From NCBI GenBank assembly GCA_021159405.1, contig JAGGRX010000115.1, positions 1 to 27,540 of the forward strand: DNA of 27,540 bases. Direction: 5' to 3'. Shown here in pieces: positions 1 through 7,352 of the stretch. The position numbers and the translations under genes were made by a program. Origin of the DNA: Candidatus Bipolaricaulota bacterium (lineage in GTDB: Bacteria > Bipolaricaulota > Bipolaricaulia > Bipolaricaulales > Bipolaricaulaceae). Below the pieces are notes generated by a model. The model ran no database searches. It was given only the letters and a program-made list of their open reading frames with translations, and was not told where the DNA came from. Each line of letters starts with the position of its first letter. The stretch's first letter is position 1.

Positions 1-359
1 ATCTCGATTCGGGCACCCTTGGGGAGGGCCCCCACCTGAACACAAGCCCGGGCCGGAGGGGCAAGGTCGAAGTACTCGGCGTAGATCCTGTTAACCGCCT
101 GAAAGTCTCCCATGTCGGTGAGATAGATCGTCACCTTCACCAAGTCCGAGAAAGAGGCCCCGGCGGCGGAGAGGACCGCCCGCAGGTTCTCCATGCACCT
201 TCTTGTTTGCTCTTCGATCCCGCCCTGCACAAGCTCCCCGGACTCATCCACCGGGATCTGCCCGGAGACGAACAGGAAATCCCCGGCGCGGATGGCCGGG
301 GAATAAGGCCCTGCCGTGTGGGCGCCTGGGGGCAGGATGGCCTTGCGTCTTTCGCTCAT
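1..359 (-). CDS. ridA: RidA/YjgF-family enamine/imine deaminase, 3' end cut by window edge
   Basis: Family role: RidA hydrolyses reactive enamine/imine intermediates such as 2-aminoacrylate made by PLP enzymes, acting as a small cytosolic trimer. Translating from the ATG at 359 gives 119 residues in one open frame to the window edge, with the family landmarks in order: GPYSPA near residues 17-22, FVSGQIP near 30-36, a TRRCMENL helix near 52-59, and the ARACVQV strand near 103-109 with the conserved substrate-binding Arg at about 104. The usual family length is about 125-130, so only a few C-terminal residues are missing. The start overlaps the rplQ stop by 4 nt (ATGA), suggesting translational coupling to the ribosomal operon. 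No separate promoter is visible. A ridA gene is not a usual partner at the end of the alpha operon. Confidence 0.93.
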   Translation of the reverse strand, partial: MSERRKAILPPGAHTAGPYSPAIRAGDFLFVSGQIPVDESGELVQGGIEEQTRRCMENLRAVLSAAGASFSDLVKVTIYLTDMGDFQAVNRIYAEYFDLAPPARACVQVGALPKGARIE

Positions 360-706
360 ACCCAAGTGAGGCGGGCTTCCTCCGCCCCGTCCCCCCGGCG
401 GGGCCCAAGCTTGAGCACGCGCGTGTAGCCCCCAGGGCGGTCCTTGTACTTGGGGCCGATCTCCTCGAACAGCTTGTGGGTGGCTTCTTTATCCTGAAGC
501 ACCGAAAACGCCAACCTGCGGGCAGCTTGGTCACCCCGCCTGGCCCAGGTCACGAGTCTCTCCACCAGCTTTTGAGTCGCCTTGGCCCGGGCCGGGGTGG
601 TGTCAACTTTTCCATAGAGGATCAACGCCTTGGCCTGCCCGGCCAGTACCGAACGCCTGCGGGACCGCGTCATCGACAGCTTGGGAACCTTGCGACGATG
701 CCGCAT
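356..706 (-). CDS. rplQ: 50S ribosomal protein L17
   Basis: L17 is a large-subunit protein near the exit-tunnel side of the 50S particle. The 116-residue product opens with the family's basic N-terminus (MRHRRKVPKLSM, then TRSRRRSVLAGQAKALI) and carries the typical middle helix ending in RRLAFSVLQDKEATHKLFEEIGP and the GGYTRVLKLGPRRGDGA region. Its ATG directly follows the rpoA stop with no gap, and its stop overlaps the ridA start by 4 nt. The rpoA-rplQ order is the normal end of the alpha operon. The short C-terminal tail (ARLTWV) is unremarkable and the length is typical. Confidence 0.98.
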   Translation of the reverse strand: MRHRRKVPKLSMTRSRRRSVLAGQAKALILYGKVDTTPARAKATQKLVERLVTWARRGDQAARRLAFSVLQDKEATHKLFEEIGPKYKDRPGGYTRVLKLGPRRGDGAEEARLTWV

Positions 707-1633
707 TCAACCCTCCTTCTCGGAGCGAAGCTTGTAGCCAAGCTTGGCGAGGTGCTCCTCAAGCTTCTCCAGGGTCTTTTCGCCGAAACCGTGGATGTCA
801 AGGAGTTCCTCTCGGCTGTGGGAAAGGAGGTCTTGCAGGGTGACTATGCCCTCCTCCCGGAGCAAATTACACGCCCGGACCTCAAACCCTATCTTCTCAA
901 GGGGCTGAAGCAACTCCTCCGGTACAGGCTCCTCCGGGGCCTTGCTCTCCTGAGCCGCCCCGGCCACAAAGGAAAGATGCCGCTGCAGGATCTCCACCGC
1001 CTGGCCCACCGCGGCCTGGGGCGTGATGGCCCCGTTGGTCCACACCTCAAGCACAAGCCGCTCGTAGCCGGAACGCCCTCCCACCCGGGTTTCCTCCACC
1101 TGGAAGTTCACCTTCTCCACTGGCGAGAAGTCCGAGTCGATGGGGATGAGGGACAGGGGCGCGTCCTCCCGCTTGTTCTCCTCAGCGGGCCTGAACCCCC
1201 GGCCCGTCTCCAGCTCCATCTCCACCTCGAGGCGGCCATCCTCGTTCAGGGTGGCGATGTAGTGGTCCGGGTTTACGATCTCCACCCCGGCGGGTACCTC
1301 TATATCCTTCGCGCGCACTTCTGCAGGGCCGGTGACGTTGAGGTAAAGGCGGTGCAACTCCTCATCCTGGGTGCGAAACACCACCCCGCGGAGGTTGAGG
1401 ATGATGGAAAGGATGTCCTCCCGCACCCCCTCGATGGTGTCGTATTCGTGGTACTTGCCAGCGAAGTTCACCCTGACGATGGCGGCGCCGGGGATGGAGG
1501 AAAGGAGCACCCGGCGGAGGGAGTTGCCCAAAGTGGTGGCATATCCCCGCTCCAGCGGCTCCACCACCAGTCGCCCGTAGCGGGCATCGTGCTGGGTCCA
1601 AACCAAGTTCTCCGGATATATAAAGCTTGGCAT
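707..1633 (-). CDS. rpoA: DNA-directed RNA polymerase subunit alpha
   Basis: RpoA dimerises to nucleate polymerase assembly and contacts promoters and activators through its C-terminal domain. The 308-residue product has the full N-terminal domain (residues 1 to about 230, with ERGYATTLGNSLRRVLLSS near 28-46), a short Pro/Glu-rich linker near 230-243 (KAPEEPVPEE), and the alpha-CTD with the helix-hairpin-helix segments ACNLLREEGI and ELLDIHGFGEKTLEKL. Length is typical. It starts at ATG 5 nt after the rpsD stop and abuts rplQ. The position within rpsM-rpsK-rpsD-rpoA-rplQ is the classical alpha operon order. No internal promoter was seen. Confidence 0.99.
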   Translation of the reverse strand: MPSFIYPENLVWTQHDARYGRLVVEPLERGYATTLGNSLRRVLLSSIPGAAIVRVNFAGKYHEYDTIEGVREDILSIILNLRGVVFRTQDEELHRLYLNVTGPAEVRAKDIEVPAGVEIVNPDHYIATLNEDGRLEVEMELETGRGFRPAEENKREDAPLSLIPIDSDFSPVEKVNFQVEETRVGGRSGYERLVLEVWTNGAITPQAAVGQAVEILQRHLSFVAGAAQESKAPEEPVPEELLQPLEKIGFEVRACNLLREEGIVTLQDLLSHSREELLDIHGFGEKTLEKLEEHLAKLGYKLRSEKEG

Positions 1634-1638
1634 CCTTT

Positions 1639-2262
1639 CTACCTCGAGTAGAACTCCACGATAAGGCTTGTCTGGATGGACTGATCCAGATCCTCCAGGC
1701 TGGGCTCGGAGGCCACCTGAATGCGCAGGGCCTCCAGGTCGCGATTGAGCCAGCTGGGAAGGGGGCGCCGCTCGGAGGCCCCTTTGATGAGCTCCCGCAG
1801 CTTGTCCTTCGACTGGGGCCGCACTTCGATGATATCTCCCTCCTTCGTCAAGTAGGAAGGCACGTTCAGGTGTCGGCCGTTCACCAAAAAGTGCCCATGG
1901 GTGATAAGTTGCCGTGCCTGATCCCGGGAAAATGCGAACCCAGCCCGGTAGACAACGTTGTCCAGCCGGCGCTCCAGTATTTTGAGAAGGGATTCGCCGG
2001 TAACTCCCTTTTTCTTCTTAGCCATCTCCACATAGCGGCGGAACTGGGCCTCCCTGACCCCGTAGATGCGCTTGGCCTTCTGCTTTTCCCTGAGGTGAAT
2101 CGCAAACTGGGTGGCCCGGCGCCGGAAACGGCCATGCTGGCCGGGCGCATACGGCCGCCTGCTTAAGGCACACTTGTCAGAGTAGCAACGATCGCCCTTC
2201 AGAAAGAGCTTCACTCCCTCCCTGCGGCAGAGTCTGCACTTGGAACCAATATACCTGCCCAT
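1639..2262 (-). CDS. rpsD: 30S ribosomal protein S4, zinc-ligand (C+) form
   Basis: S4 is a primary 16S rRNA binder that starts assembly of the 30S body. The 207-residue product carries four N-terminal cysteines at 9, 12, 26 and 31 (CRLC, then CYSDKC), the metal-binding form of S4 rather than the cysteine-free form found in many other bacteria. The S4 RNA-binding fold follows, with LERRLDNVVYRAGFA and the S4 domain region ARQLITHGHFLVNGRHLNVPS. Start at the ATG at 2262 is supported by the canonical MGRYIG N-terminus. Spacing is 13 nt from rpsK and 5 nt to rpoA. In E. coli S4 represses the alpha operon; no matching leader structure was recognised here. Confidence 0.98.
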   Translation of the reverse strand: MGRYIGSKCRLCRREGVKLFLKGDRCYSDKCALSRRPYAPGQHGRFRRRATQFAIHLREKQKAKRIYGVREAQFRRYVEMAKKKKGVTGESLLKILERRLDNVVYRAGFAFSRDQARQLITHGHFLVNGRHLNVPSYLTKEGDIIEVRPQSKDKLRELIKGASERRPLPSWLNRDLEALRIQVASEPSLEDLDQSIQTSLIVEFYSR

Positions 2263-2275
2263 TTTGACGAGCCTC

Positions 2276-2632
2276 CTAGCTGTGCGACACCGGGGTCACG
2301 TTCTTGACCTCCTCCACCTGAATGCCCGCGGAGCGCAGGGTTTGAATCGCTGCCTGGCGACCGGGCCCGGTCCCCACCACCGTGACCACCACCGACCGAA
2401 TGCCGAAGTCCTTCATCTCCTTGGCCAGGGCCTGGGCCGCAAGCTGGGCCGCGTAAGGCGTCCCCTTCCGGGAACCCGAGAAACCCACCGTCCCGGGGGA
2501 CTTCCAGGTGATCACATCCCCGTTCAGATCGGTCAAGGTGAGGATGGTGTTGTTAAAGGTGGAGTGGACATGCACCCGGGCCCGCTCGAGTTTGATCGCC
2601 TTCTTCTTGCGCTTGGTGGTACGCCTTGCCAT
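2276..2632 (-). CDS. rpsK: 30S ribosomal protein S11
   Basis: S11 lies in the 30S platform next to the mRNA exit region. The 118-residue product has a lysine/arginine-rich N-terminal tail, the strand AHVHSTFNNTI-like segment (here VHVHSTFNNTILTLTD), the SAGTVGFSGSRKGTPYAAQ-like segment, and the C-terminal GPGRQAAIQTLRSAGI and KNVTPVSH motifs that define the family. An in-frame upstream start at 2677 exists, but it would overlap rpsM by more than 40 nt; the ATG at 2632 gives the canonical MARR start, 2 nt after the rpsM stop. Order rpsM-rpsK-rpsD is standard. Confidence 0.98.
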   Translation of the reverse strand: MARRTTKRKKKAIKLERARVHVHSTFNNTILTLTDLNGDVITWKSPGTVGFSGSRKGTPYAAQLAAQALAKEMKDFGIRSVVVTVVGTGPGRQAAIQTLRSAGIQVEEVKNVTPVSHS

Positions 2633-2634
2633 GG

Positions 2635-3000
2635 CTATTTCCTCTTCCCGGCCTTGGCCGGCCGCGGCCCCTTCCACGTACGGGCGTTGGAACGCGTCTT
2701 CTGCCCCCGTACCGGAAGCCCGATCTTATGCCGGAGCCCGCGATAACACCCGATGTCGATGAGCCGCTGGATGTGATCCCGGACCTGGCGGCGAAGATCG
2801 CCCTCAACGGTATAGGACTCCACCTCGTGCCTAAGGGCCGTGACCTCCTGCTCCGTTAAGTCCATCACCCGGGTGTTGGGATCAACCCCAGTCCTGGCCA
2901 AGATCTCCTTGGCCCGGGATGGCCCAATCCCGTATATGTACGTCAATGCCACCTCGATCCTCTTCTTGGCTGGAAGGTTTACGCCTGCAATCCTCGCCAT
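2635..3000 (-). CDS. rpsM: 30S ribosomal protein S13
   Basis: S13 sits in the 30S head and forms bridges to the 50S subunit and contacts the P-site tRNA. The 121-residue product begins with the canonical MARIAGVNLPAKKR and contains the helix-two-turn-helix with YIYGIGPSRAKEIL, the RHEVESYTVEGDLRR segment, and the basic C-terminal tail (GLPVRGQKTRSNARTWKG). Length matches the family. It is 9 nt downstream of rpmJ and 2 nt upstream of rpsK, the usual order at the start of the alpha operon. Confidence 0.98.
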   Translation of the reverse strand: MARIAGVNLPAKKRIEVALTYIYGIGPSRAKEILARTGVDPNTRVMDLTEQEVTALRHEVESYTVEGDLRRQVRDHIQRLIDIGCYRGLRHKIGLPVRGQKTRSNARTWKGPRPAKAGKRK

Positions 3001-3009
3001 CCGCCCCCC

Positions 3010-3123
3010 TTAGCCTTGACGCTGTTTGTGTTTGGGGTCACGGCACACAACCCATAGTCGCCCCTTGCGCCGAATAACTCGGCACTTTTCACACATCTTC
3101 TTCACCGAACTGCGCACCTTCAT
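3010..3123 (-). CDS. rpmJ: 50S ribosomal protein L36, zinc form
   Basis: L36 is the smallest 50S protein and folds around one zinc ion. The 37-residue product MKVRSSVKKMC... keeps the Cys-Cys-Cys-His ligand set: C11, C14, C27 and H32. So this is the zinc-binding C+ paralogue, not the cysteine-free form used under zinc limitation. The frame is open further upstream, but the ATG at 3123 gives the exact family length and lies 13 nt after the infA stop behind an AAAGGAGC-type Shine-Dalgarno sequence. Order infA-rpmJ-rpsM is typical. Confidence 0.98.
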   Translation of the reverse strand: MKVRSSVKKMCEKCRVIRRKGRLWVVCRDPKHKQRQG

Positions 3124-3136
3124 CTTTCGCTCCTTT

Positions 3137-3355
3137 TCACGTCTCCCGGTATACGATCCGGCCCCGGGTGAGGTCGTAAGGGGAGAACTCGACCACCACC
3201 CTGTCTCCGGCCACAACCCGGATGAAGTGTTTCCTCATGCGGCCGGAGCTCTTACACAGGGCCACATGGCCATTGTCAAGCCTCACCCGGAACATGGAAT
3301 CGGGCAACACCTCGATGACCTCGCCCCGCGCCCGGATCACTTCCTTTTTCGCCAA
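3137..3355 (-). CDS. infA: Translation initiation factor IF-1
   Basis: IF-1 binds the ribosomal A site during initiation and supports IF-2 and IF-3. The 72-residue product is a single S1-like OB fold with the family landmarks KKEVIRARGEVIEVLPDSMF, RVRLDNGHVAL, SGRMRKHFIRV and the C-terminal VEFSPYDLTRGRIVYR. The best start is TTG at 3355, giving (M)AKKEV as in the family. It has GGAGGAG just upstream and overlaps map by 19 nt. Longer in-frame starts would give an unrelated extension inside map. A TTG start buried in the previous gene fits coupled, modest expression. Confidence 0.96.
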   Translation of the reverse strand: MAKKEVIRARGEVIEVLPDSMFRVRLDNGHVALCKSSGRMRKHFIRVVAGDRVVVEFSPYDLTRGRIVYRET

Positions 3356-4116
3356 ATCTCCTCCCAAATCCAACCGGTGAGGACCTTGGGCCCCTCTGGG
3401 AGCACGGCCACCATCTCTTCGTAATGGGCCGCAGGGCCGCCGCTCCCCGTCACCGCTGTCCACCCATCGGCCAAGATCCGCACCGGCAAGTCATCCGTCT
3501 TCACCATCGGCTCAAGGCAAATAACCATGCCCTCGCGCAGACGAGGACCCCTCCCCGGTGGACCGAAGTTCGGGATCTGCGGGTCTTCATGGAGCTGCCT
3601 GCCGATTCCATGCCCCACGAATTCCCGCACCACGAAAAAACCCCGGCGTCTGACATAGGCGCCGATGGCATGCGAGATATCCGAAAGTCGTGCACCAATT
3701 TTAACCCGCTTTACGCCTTCCCGCAAGGCACCTTGCGCCACGTCCATCAGCTGGGCTGCGACAGGCGTCACCTCACCTATCCCAACGGTGACCGCGGCAT
3801 CGGCATAGTACCCCCGCCGCACCAGGCCCAGATCCAGCGAAAGCACATCACCTGGGGCAAGCACGCGCCGGTCGGAGGGAATCCCATGTACGATCTCCTC
3901 GTTCACCGAGGCACACAGGGTGGCGGGATACCCTTGATACCCCTTGAACGCCGGCCGCGCTCCCCCAGCCCGGATGAGCCGGTCCGCCAGGCGGTCCAAC
4001 TCCCCGGTGGTGACCCCGGGTCGGGCGGCGAGGGCAAGCTCAACCAAGATGTCGGCGAGGAGCTTTGCGTTCTCTTCGATCAGTTCTAGCTCGCTGGCGG
4101 TCTTAAGGGCGATCAT
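3337..4116 (-). CDS. map: Type I methionine aminopeptidase
   Basis: MetAP removes the initiator methionine from nascent proteins. The 259-residue product is the pita-bread fold with the active His at about 78 (IVHGIP) and the five metal ligands visible: D95 (SLDLG), D106 (YADAA), H169 (VGHGIG), E202 (CLEPM) and E233 (AHYEE). There is no N-terminal zinc/SH3 extension, so it is the short type Ia form. The ATG at 4116 was chosen because it begins the standard region before SELELIEEN; a longer frame to 4170 would lie in adk. It overlaps adk by 14 nt and infA by 19 nt. The order secY-adk-map-infA is the common arrangement downstream of the spc genes. Confidence 0.97.
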   Translation of the reverse strand: MIALKTASELELIEENAKLLADILVELALAARPGVTTGELDRLADRLIRAGGARPAFKGYQGYPATLCASVNEEIVHGIPSDRRVLAPGDVLSLDLGLVRRGYYADAAVTVGIGEVTPVAAQLMDVAQGALREGVKRVKIGARLSDISHAIGAYVRRRGFFVVREFVGHGIGRQLHEDPQIPNFGPPGRGPRLREGMVICLEPMVKTDDLPVRILADGWTAVTGSGGPAAHYEEMVAVLPEGPKVLTGWIWEEIWRKRK

Positions 4117-4738
4117 CGCGAAGGGCGCGGAGGGCGGCGGCGTACACCTCCTCAGGGGAACGGCCGGCATCTATGCGGATCAAGAGGCCCTTTTCCTCGT
4201 AATAGCGGGCAAGTGGAGCGGACTGGCGCATGTACACCTCGAACCGGCGGGCGATCACCTCAGGCTTGTCATCGTCCCGTTGGATGAGCTTCGTCCCGCA
4301 CCGGTCACAGCGCTCATCTTCCTTGGGTGGCTGGGTGACCAAGTTGTAAACCGCCCCACACTTAGGGCAAATCCGGCGCGCGGAAAGGCGCTTGACTGCC
4401 GTGTCCTTGTCCACCTCAAGGAAGATCACCGCATCGATGGGCGCGATCTTTTCAAGCCCCTCCGCTTGGGCCAGGGTACGGGGAAAACCGTCGAACAGGA
4501 TGCCGGAACGTCCCTCCACCCGTTCCTTGACCATGGACAGGATAAGCTCATCTGGGACAAGTTCTCCTCTGTCCATGTAATCCTTGGCGCGCTGCCCCAA
4601 GGCCGTAGCGCGGGCCACTTCGTCCCTGAGCACATCCCCGGTGGAAAGGTGAAGCAAACCATGCTCGGAGGCCAGCCTCTGGGCCAGCGTCCCCTTCCCA
4701 GCCCCGGGAGGGCCCAGCAAAACAAGATTTTTTTTCAT
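4103..4738 (-). CDS. adk: Adenylate kinase with zinc-type LID domain
   Basis: Adk interconverts ATP plus AMP and two ADP. The 211-residue product starts with the P-loop GPPGAGKGT (9-17), then the AMP-binding STGD region and the DGFPRT segment (83-88). The LID carries four cysteines at about 124, 127, 144 and 147 (CPKC and CDRC), the structural zinc site known from Gram-positive and many thermophilic enzymes and absent in E. coli Adk. The ATG overlaps the secY stop by 4 nt (ATGA), so translation is likely coupled. The start codon is followed by a run of eight A, a possible slippage or sequencing-error spot, but the frame is intact. Confidence 0.98.
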   Translation of the reverse strand: MKKNLVLLGPPGAGKGTLAQRLASEHGLLHLSTGDVLRDEVARATALGQRAKDYMDRGELVPDELILSMVKERVEGRSGILFDGFPRTLAQAEGLEKIAPIDAVIFLEVDKDTAVKRLSARRICPKCGAVYNLVTQPPKEDERCDRCGTKLIQRDDDKPEVIARRFEVYMRQSAPLARYYEEKGLLIRIDAGRSPEEVYAAALRALRDDRP

Positions 4739-6027
4739 CCCCGCTTCCTCCCCAGGAAGGCCGCCCCCTTCACCAAGGACTCATACTGCCGCATCACAAG
4801 GTGCGCCTCGATCTGCATGATGGTGTCAATCCCCACCCCCACCACGATGAGTAGGGACGTCCCACCCAGCCAGAACGACCGGATGTTGGACACGGCCCGG
4901 AAGATGTAAGGTAGCACCGCTATCCCGGCCAGGAAGGTTGCCCCCACCAAAAGCAGCCTCCCGGTGATATCCGTGAGGTACCGGGCCGTGGAGTCGCCAG
5001 GCCGCACGCCAGGGATAAACCCCCCGGCCTCCCTGAGGTTTTTGGCAAGATCTTGGGGATCGAACACCAACGAGGAGTAGAAGTACGTAAAGAAGTAGAT
5101 CAAAACAACGTAAGCGAGCAGGTAGGCAAGGCTTCCCGGGGCCACGTAACTCTGCAGCCAGCTCAGCCCCGGCACCCAAGCAGCGATGGTGCTCGGAAGG
5201 GTCAGGATGGCAGAGGCGAAGATGATCGGGATGACGCCGCCCTGGTTCACCCGCATGGGAAGGTGGGCGGTGTGCCCCCCGTACACCCTGCGACCAGCGG
5301 TCCTCTTAGCATATTGAATCGGGATCTTGCGCTGCCCCTGCTGGATGATCACGGTTCCCGCGATCACCACCACGAACAACACCACAAGTCCCACCGCCCA
5401 AAGGGGGGACACCGTCCCGGCGGAGATCTCAAGGTAGGTTTGCTGAAGCTGCCCGGGGAAGCGGGCGATGATCCCTGCCATGATGAGCATAGAAATTCCG
5501 TTTCCGATTCCGTTTTCTGTGATGCGTTCTCCGATCCACATCAGGAAGATCGTCCCGGCGGTGAGCGAGATGATGGAGGTAAGGAAGAAGCCCACCGTGG
5601 GCCGGGCAAGCCCATAGCGGACCACCAGGTAGCTCATGGCGTATGCCTGGAGGAGGGCGAGGATCACCGTGCCCCAGCGCGTGTACTGGGTGAGCTTCCG
5701 TCTCCCCTCGCGCCCTTGCTGCTGGAGCTCCTTGAGCTTCGGGAATACAGGGATGAGGAGTGAAAGGATGATGGAGGCGTTGATGTAGGGGATTACCCCC
5801 AGGCCGAACAGGGAGAACCGCCGCAAGGCCCCGCCGGTGAACAGGTTGATGAATTGAAAGATCCCTGCGCCAAAGGCTCCCGACAGGACCTCGGCGAGCT
5901 TGCTTGTGTCCACCCCCGGAACCGGGATATACGAGCCAATGCGGAACACAAGCAGCATCCCCAAGGTATAGAGGATCCTCTTTCTGAGCTCCTCGACGGC
6001 GAAAACCTGTCGGATGCGCTCGAACAC
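4735..6027 (-). CDS. secY: Protein translocase channel subunit SecY
   Basis: SecY is the ten-helix pore of the Sec translocon in the inner membrane. The 430-residue product shows the expected series of hydrophobic helices, an N-terminal cytosolic helix (FERIRQVF), the SYIPVPGVD segment after helix 1, the GVIPYINASII signature of helix 2 (about 77-86), and the cytosolic loop with QYAKR and RVNQGGVIPIIFASAI. Translation starts at GTG 6027, 2 nt after the rplO stop, with GAGGAGG inside the end of rplO serving as the ribosome site. It sits between rplO and adk, the normal place. SecE and SecG are not in the window. Confidence 0.98.
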   Translation of the reverse strand: MFERIRQVFAVEELRKRILYTLGMLLVFRIGSYIPVPGVDTSKLAEVLSGAFGAGIFQFINLFTGGALRRFSLFGLGVIPYINASIILSLLIPVFPKLKELQQQGREGRRKLTQYTRWGTVILALLQAYAMSYLVVRYGLARPTVGFFLTSIISLTAGTIFLMWIGERITENGIGNGISMLIMAGIIARFPGQLQQTYLEISAGTVSPLWAVGLVVLFVVVIAGTVIIQQGQRKIPIQYAKRTAGRRVYGGHTAHLPMRVNQGGVIPIIFASAILTLPSTIAAWVPGLSWLQSYVAPGSLAYLLAYVVLIYFFTYFYSSLVFDPQDLAKNLREAGGFIPGVRPGDSTARYLTDITGRLLLVGATFLAGIAVLPYIFRAVSNIRSFWLGGTSLLIVVGVGIDTIMQIEAHLVMRQYESLVKGAAFLGRKRG

Positions 6028-6029
6028 GG

Positions 6030-6479
6030 TCAGACCTCCTCGGCCCGGCCCCCGGCCGCCAGGATCTTCTCCCGGGCCGCCCGGCTGAACTTCTTGGCCT
6101 TGACAGTTAAGGCCTTGGTGAGCTCACCCTCCCCCAACACCTTGAGCCCGTCCTTGGGGTCCTTGACGATCCCTCGGGCCATGAGTCCCTCCAGGGTGAC
6201 TACCTCCCCGGGCTCAAAATGTGCCTCGAGCTGGCCCACGTTCACGATGGCGTACTCCACCCGGCAGGGATTCTTGAACCCCCGCTTTGGGAAACGCATC
6301 CAGAACGGGGTCTGTCCCCCCTCAAACCCGGGACGCACGTGCACCCCGGAGCGCGATCCCTGCCCTTTGGTGCCCCGGCCGGACTCGTGCCCGCCATGGC
6401 CGGAGCTGTACCCACGGCCAACTCGCTTGCGCCGATGCCTGCTGCCCGGAGTGGGCGAAAGGTCGCTAAGCTTTAGCAC
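6030..6479 (-). CDS. rplO: 50S ribosomal protein L15
   Basis: L15 is a late-assembling 50S protein with an extended glycine-rich N-terminal tail. The product shows LKLSDLSPTPGSRHRRKRVGRG, then GHGGHESGRGTKGQGSR and GFEGGQTPFWMRFPKRGF, and the C-terminal domain with VVTLEGL and KALTVKAKKFSRAAREKI. Start choice: GGAGG ends 6 nt before GTG 6479 (149 residues), whereas TTG 6485 lies directly against that GGAGG, so the GTG is preferred. It overlaps rpsE by 14 nt. In most bacteria rpmD (L30) lies between rpsE and rplO; here there is no room for it. Confidence 0.96.
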   Translation of the reverse strand: MLKLSDLSPTPGSRHRRKRVGRGYSSGHGGHESGRGTKGQGSRSGVHVRPGFEGGQTPFWMRFPKRGFKNPCRVEYAIVNVGQLEAHFEPGEVVTLEGLMARGIVKDPKDGLKVLGEGELTKALTVKAKKFSRAAREKILAAGGRAEEV

Positions 6480-6981
6480 CCTCAACCTCCAGAATGTCCT
6501 CCGGCTTCTTCCCCCTGCGGGCGGCCACCTGTTCGGGGGTCTCCAGCCGCTTAAACCCCTCCAGGGTTGCCCGCGCCAGGTTCAACGGGTTGGTGGAACC
6601 CAATGCCTTGGTGAGAATGTCTTGGATGCCCGCAAGCCTACACACTGCACCCACAGTCCGACCGGCTATGATCCCCGTTCCGGGATAGGCGGGCTTAAGA
6701 AGCACCTGGGCTGCCTTGAACTGGCCGATCACCTCATGGGGGATGGTGCCACCCGTGATGGGAACCTCGACCATGTGTTTGGTCGCATCGCGAATGGCCT
6801 GCTGGATGGCCTGGGGGATCTCTATGGATTTACCCATCCCCACCCCCACATGGCCCGCACCATCCCCGACCACGACCACAACCCGAAACCTGAGGCGCTT
6901 TCCGCCCTTGGTCACCTTGCCTACACGACGGATCTCGATGACCTCGTTCGATAGCTGTTCTGTGTTTACGTCGGGCTTCAA
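6466..6981 (-). CDS. rpsE: 30S ribosomal protein S5
   Basis: S5 lies at the mRNA entry side of the 30S subunit and takes part in decoding fidelity and helicase activity. The 171-residue product has the double-stranded RNA-binding-like N-terminal domain (VIEIRRVGKVTKGGKRLRF, then GDGAGHVGVGMGKS) and the C-terminal domain with GGTIPHEVIG and PGTGIIAGRTVGAVC. The reading frame has no ATG near its beginning; the TTG at 6981 overlaps the rplR stop by 4 nt and has a G-rich GGGAGGGG site about ten bases upstream, so a TTG start is likely. It overlaps rplO by 14 nt. Confidence 0.96.
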   Translation of the reverse strand: MKPDVNTEQLSNEVIEIRRVGKVTKGGKRLRFRVVVVVGDGAGHVGVGMGKSIEIPQAIQQAIRDATKHMVEVPITGGTIPHEVIGQFKAAQVLLKPAYPGTGIIAGRTVGAVCRLAGIQDILTKALGSTNPLNLARATLEGFKRLETPEQVAARRGKKPEDILEVEGAKA

Positions 6982-7352
6982 AATCTCAACCCCCCCTCCC
7001 GCGCGGCTTCAGCCAATGCCTTGACCTTGCCGTGATACGGATAACCGGCCCGGTCGAACACCACCTCCCGGATCCCCCGCTCCAGGGCCCGCTGGGCGAT
7101 GAGCTTGCCCACCAGGCGGGCCGCCTCCACATCGGCAGACTTGATCTTCTCCCGCACCTCCGGCTCCAGGGTGGAGGCGCAGGCCAGCGTGTGCCCACGG
7201 GAGTCGTCGATCAGTTGGGCGTAGATGTGCCTGAGGCTCTTGTACACGCAAAGGCGCGGCCGGGTCGGCGTCCCCACCACCTTGCGCCGGATCCGGAGGT
7301 GGCGCCTCTTCCTCCGCTCGTTCCGGCTGAGCTTTCCCATGCTCAAGTTCAC
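6978..7352 (-). CDS. rplR: 50S ribosomal protein L18
   Basis: L18 binds 5S rRNA together with L5 and attaches it to the 50S central protuberance. The product has a basic N-terminal tail (SRNERRKRRHLRIRRKV) and the family core PRLCVYKSLRHIYAQLIDDSRGHTLA with the C-terminal VVFDRAGYPYHGKVKALAEAAREGGLRF. The upstream start, GTG 7352, overlaps the rplF stop by 4 nt (124 residues); an ATG at 7340 giving 120 residues (MGKLSRNE) is a real alternative that better matches the usual family length. The 3' end overlaps rpsE by 4 nt. The order rplF-rplR-rpsE is standard. Confidence 0.96.
   Translation of the reverse strand: MNLSMGKLSRNERRKRRHLRIRRKVVGTPTRPRLCVYKSLRHIYAQLIDDSRGHTLACASTLEPEVREKIKSADVEAARLVGKLIAQRALERGIREVVFDRAGYPYHGKVKALAEAAREGGLRF

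Noticed and set aside
203..1651. Long plus-strand open frame opposite rplQ and rpoA
   Set aside because: It is antisense to two unmistakable conserved genes, has no recognisable domain and is rich in Pro, Gly, Leu and His as expected for shadows in GC-rich DNA.
4728..4735. Run of eight T (A on the coding strand) at the adk start as slippage site or terminator
   Set aside because: The adk frame is intact and matches the family N-terminus, and no hairpin precedes the run in either useful direction.
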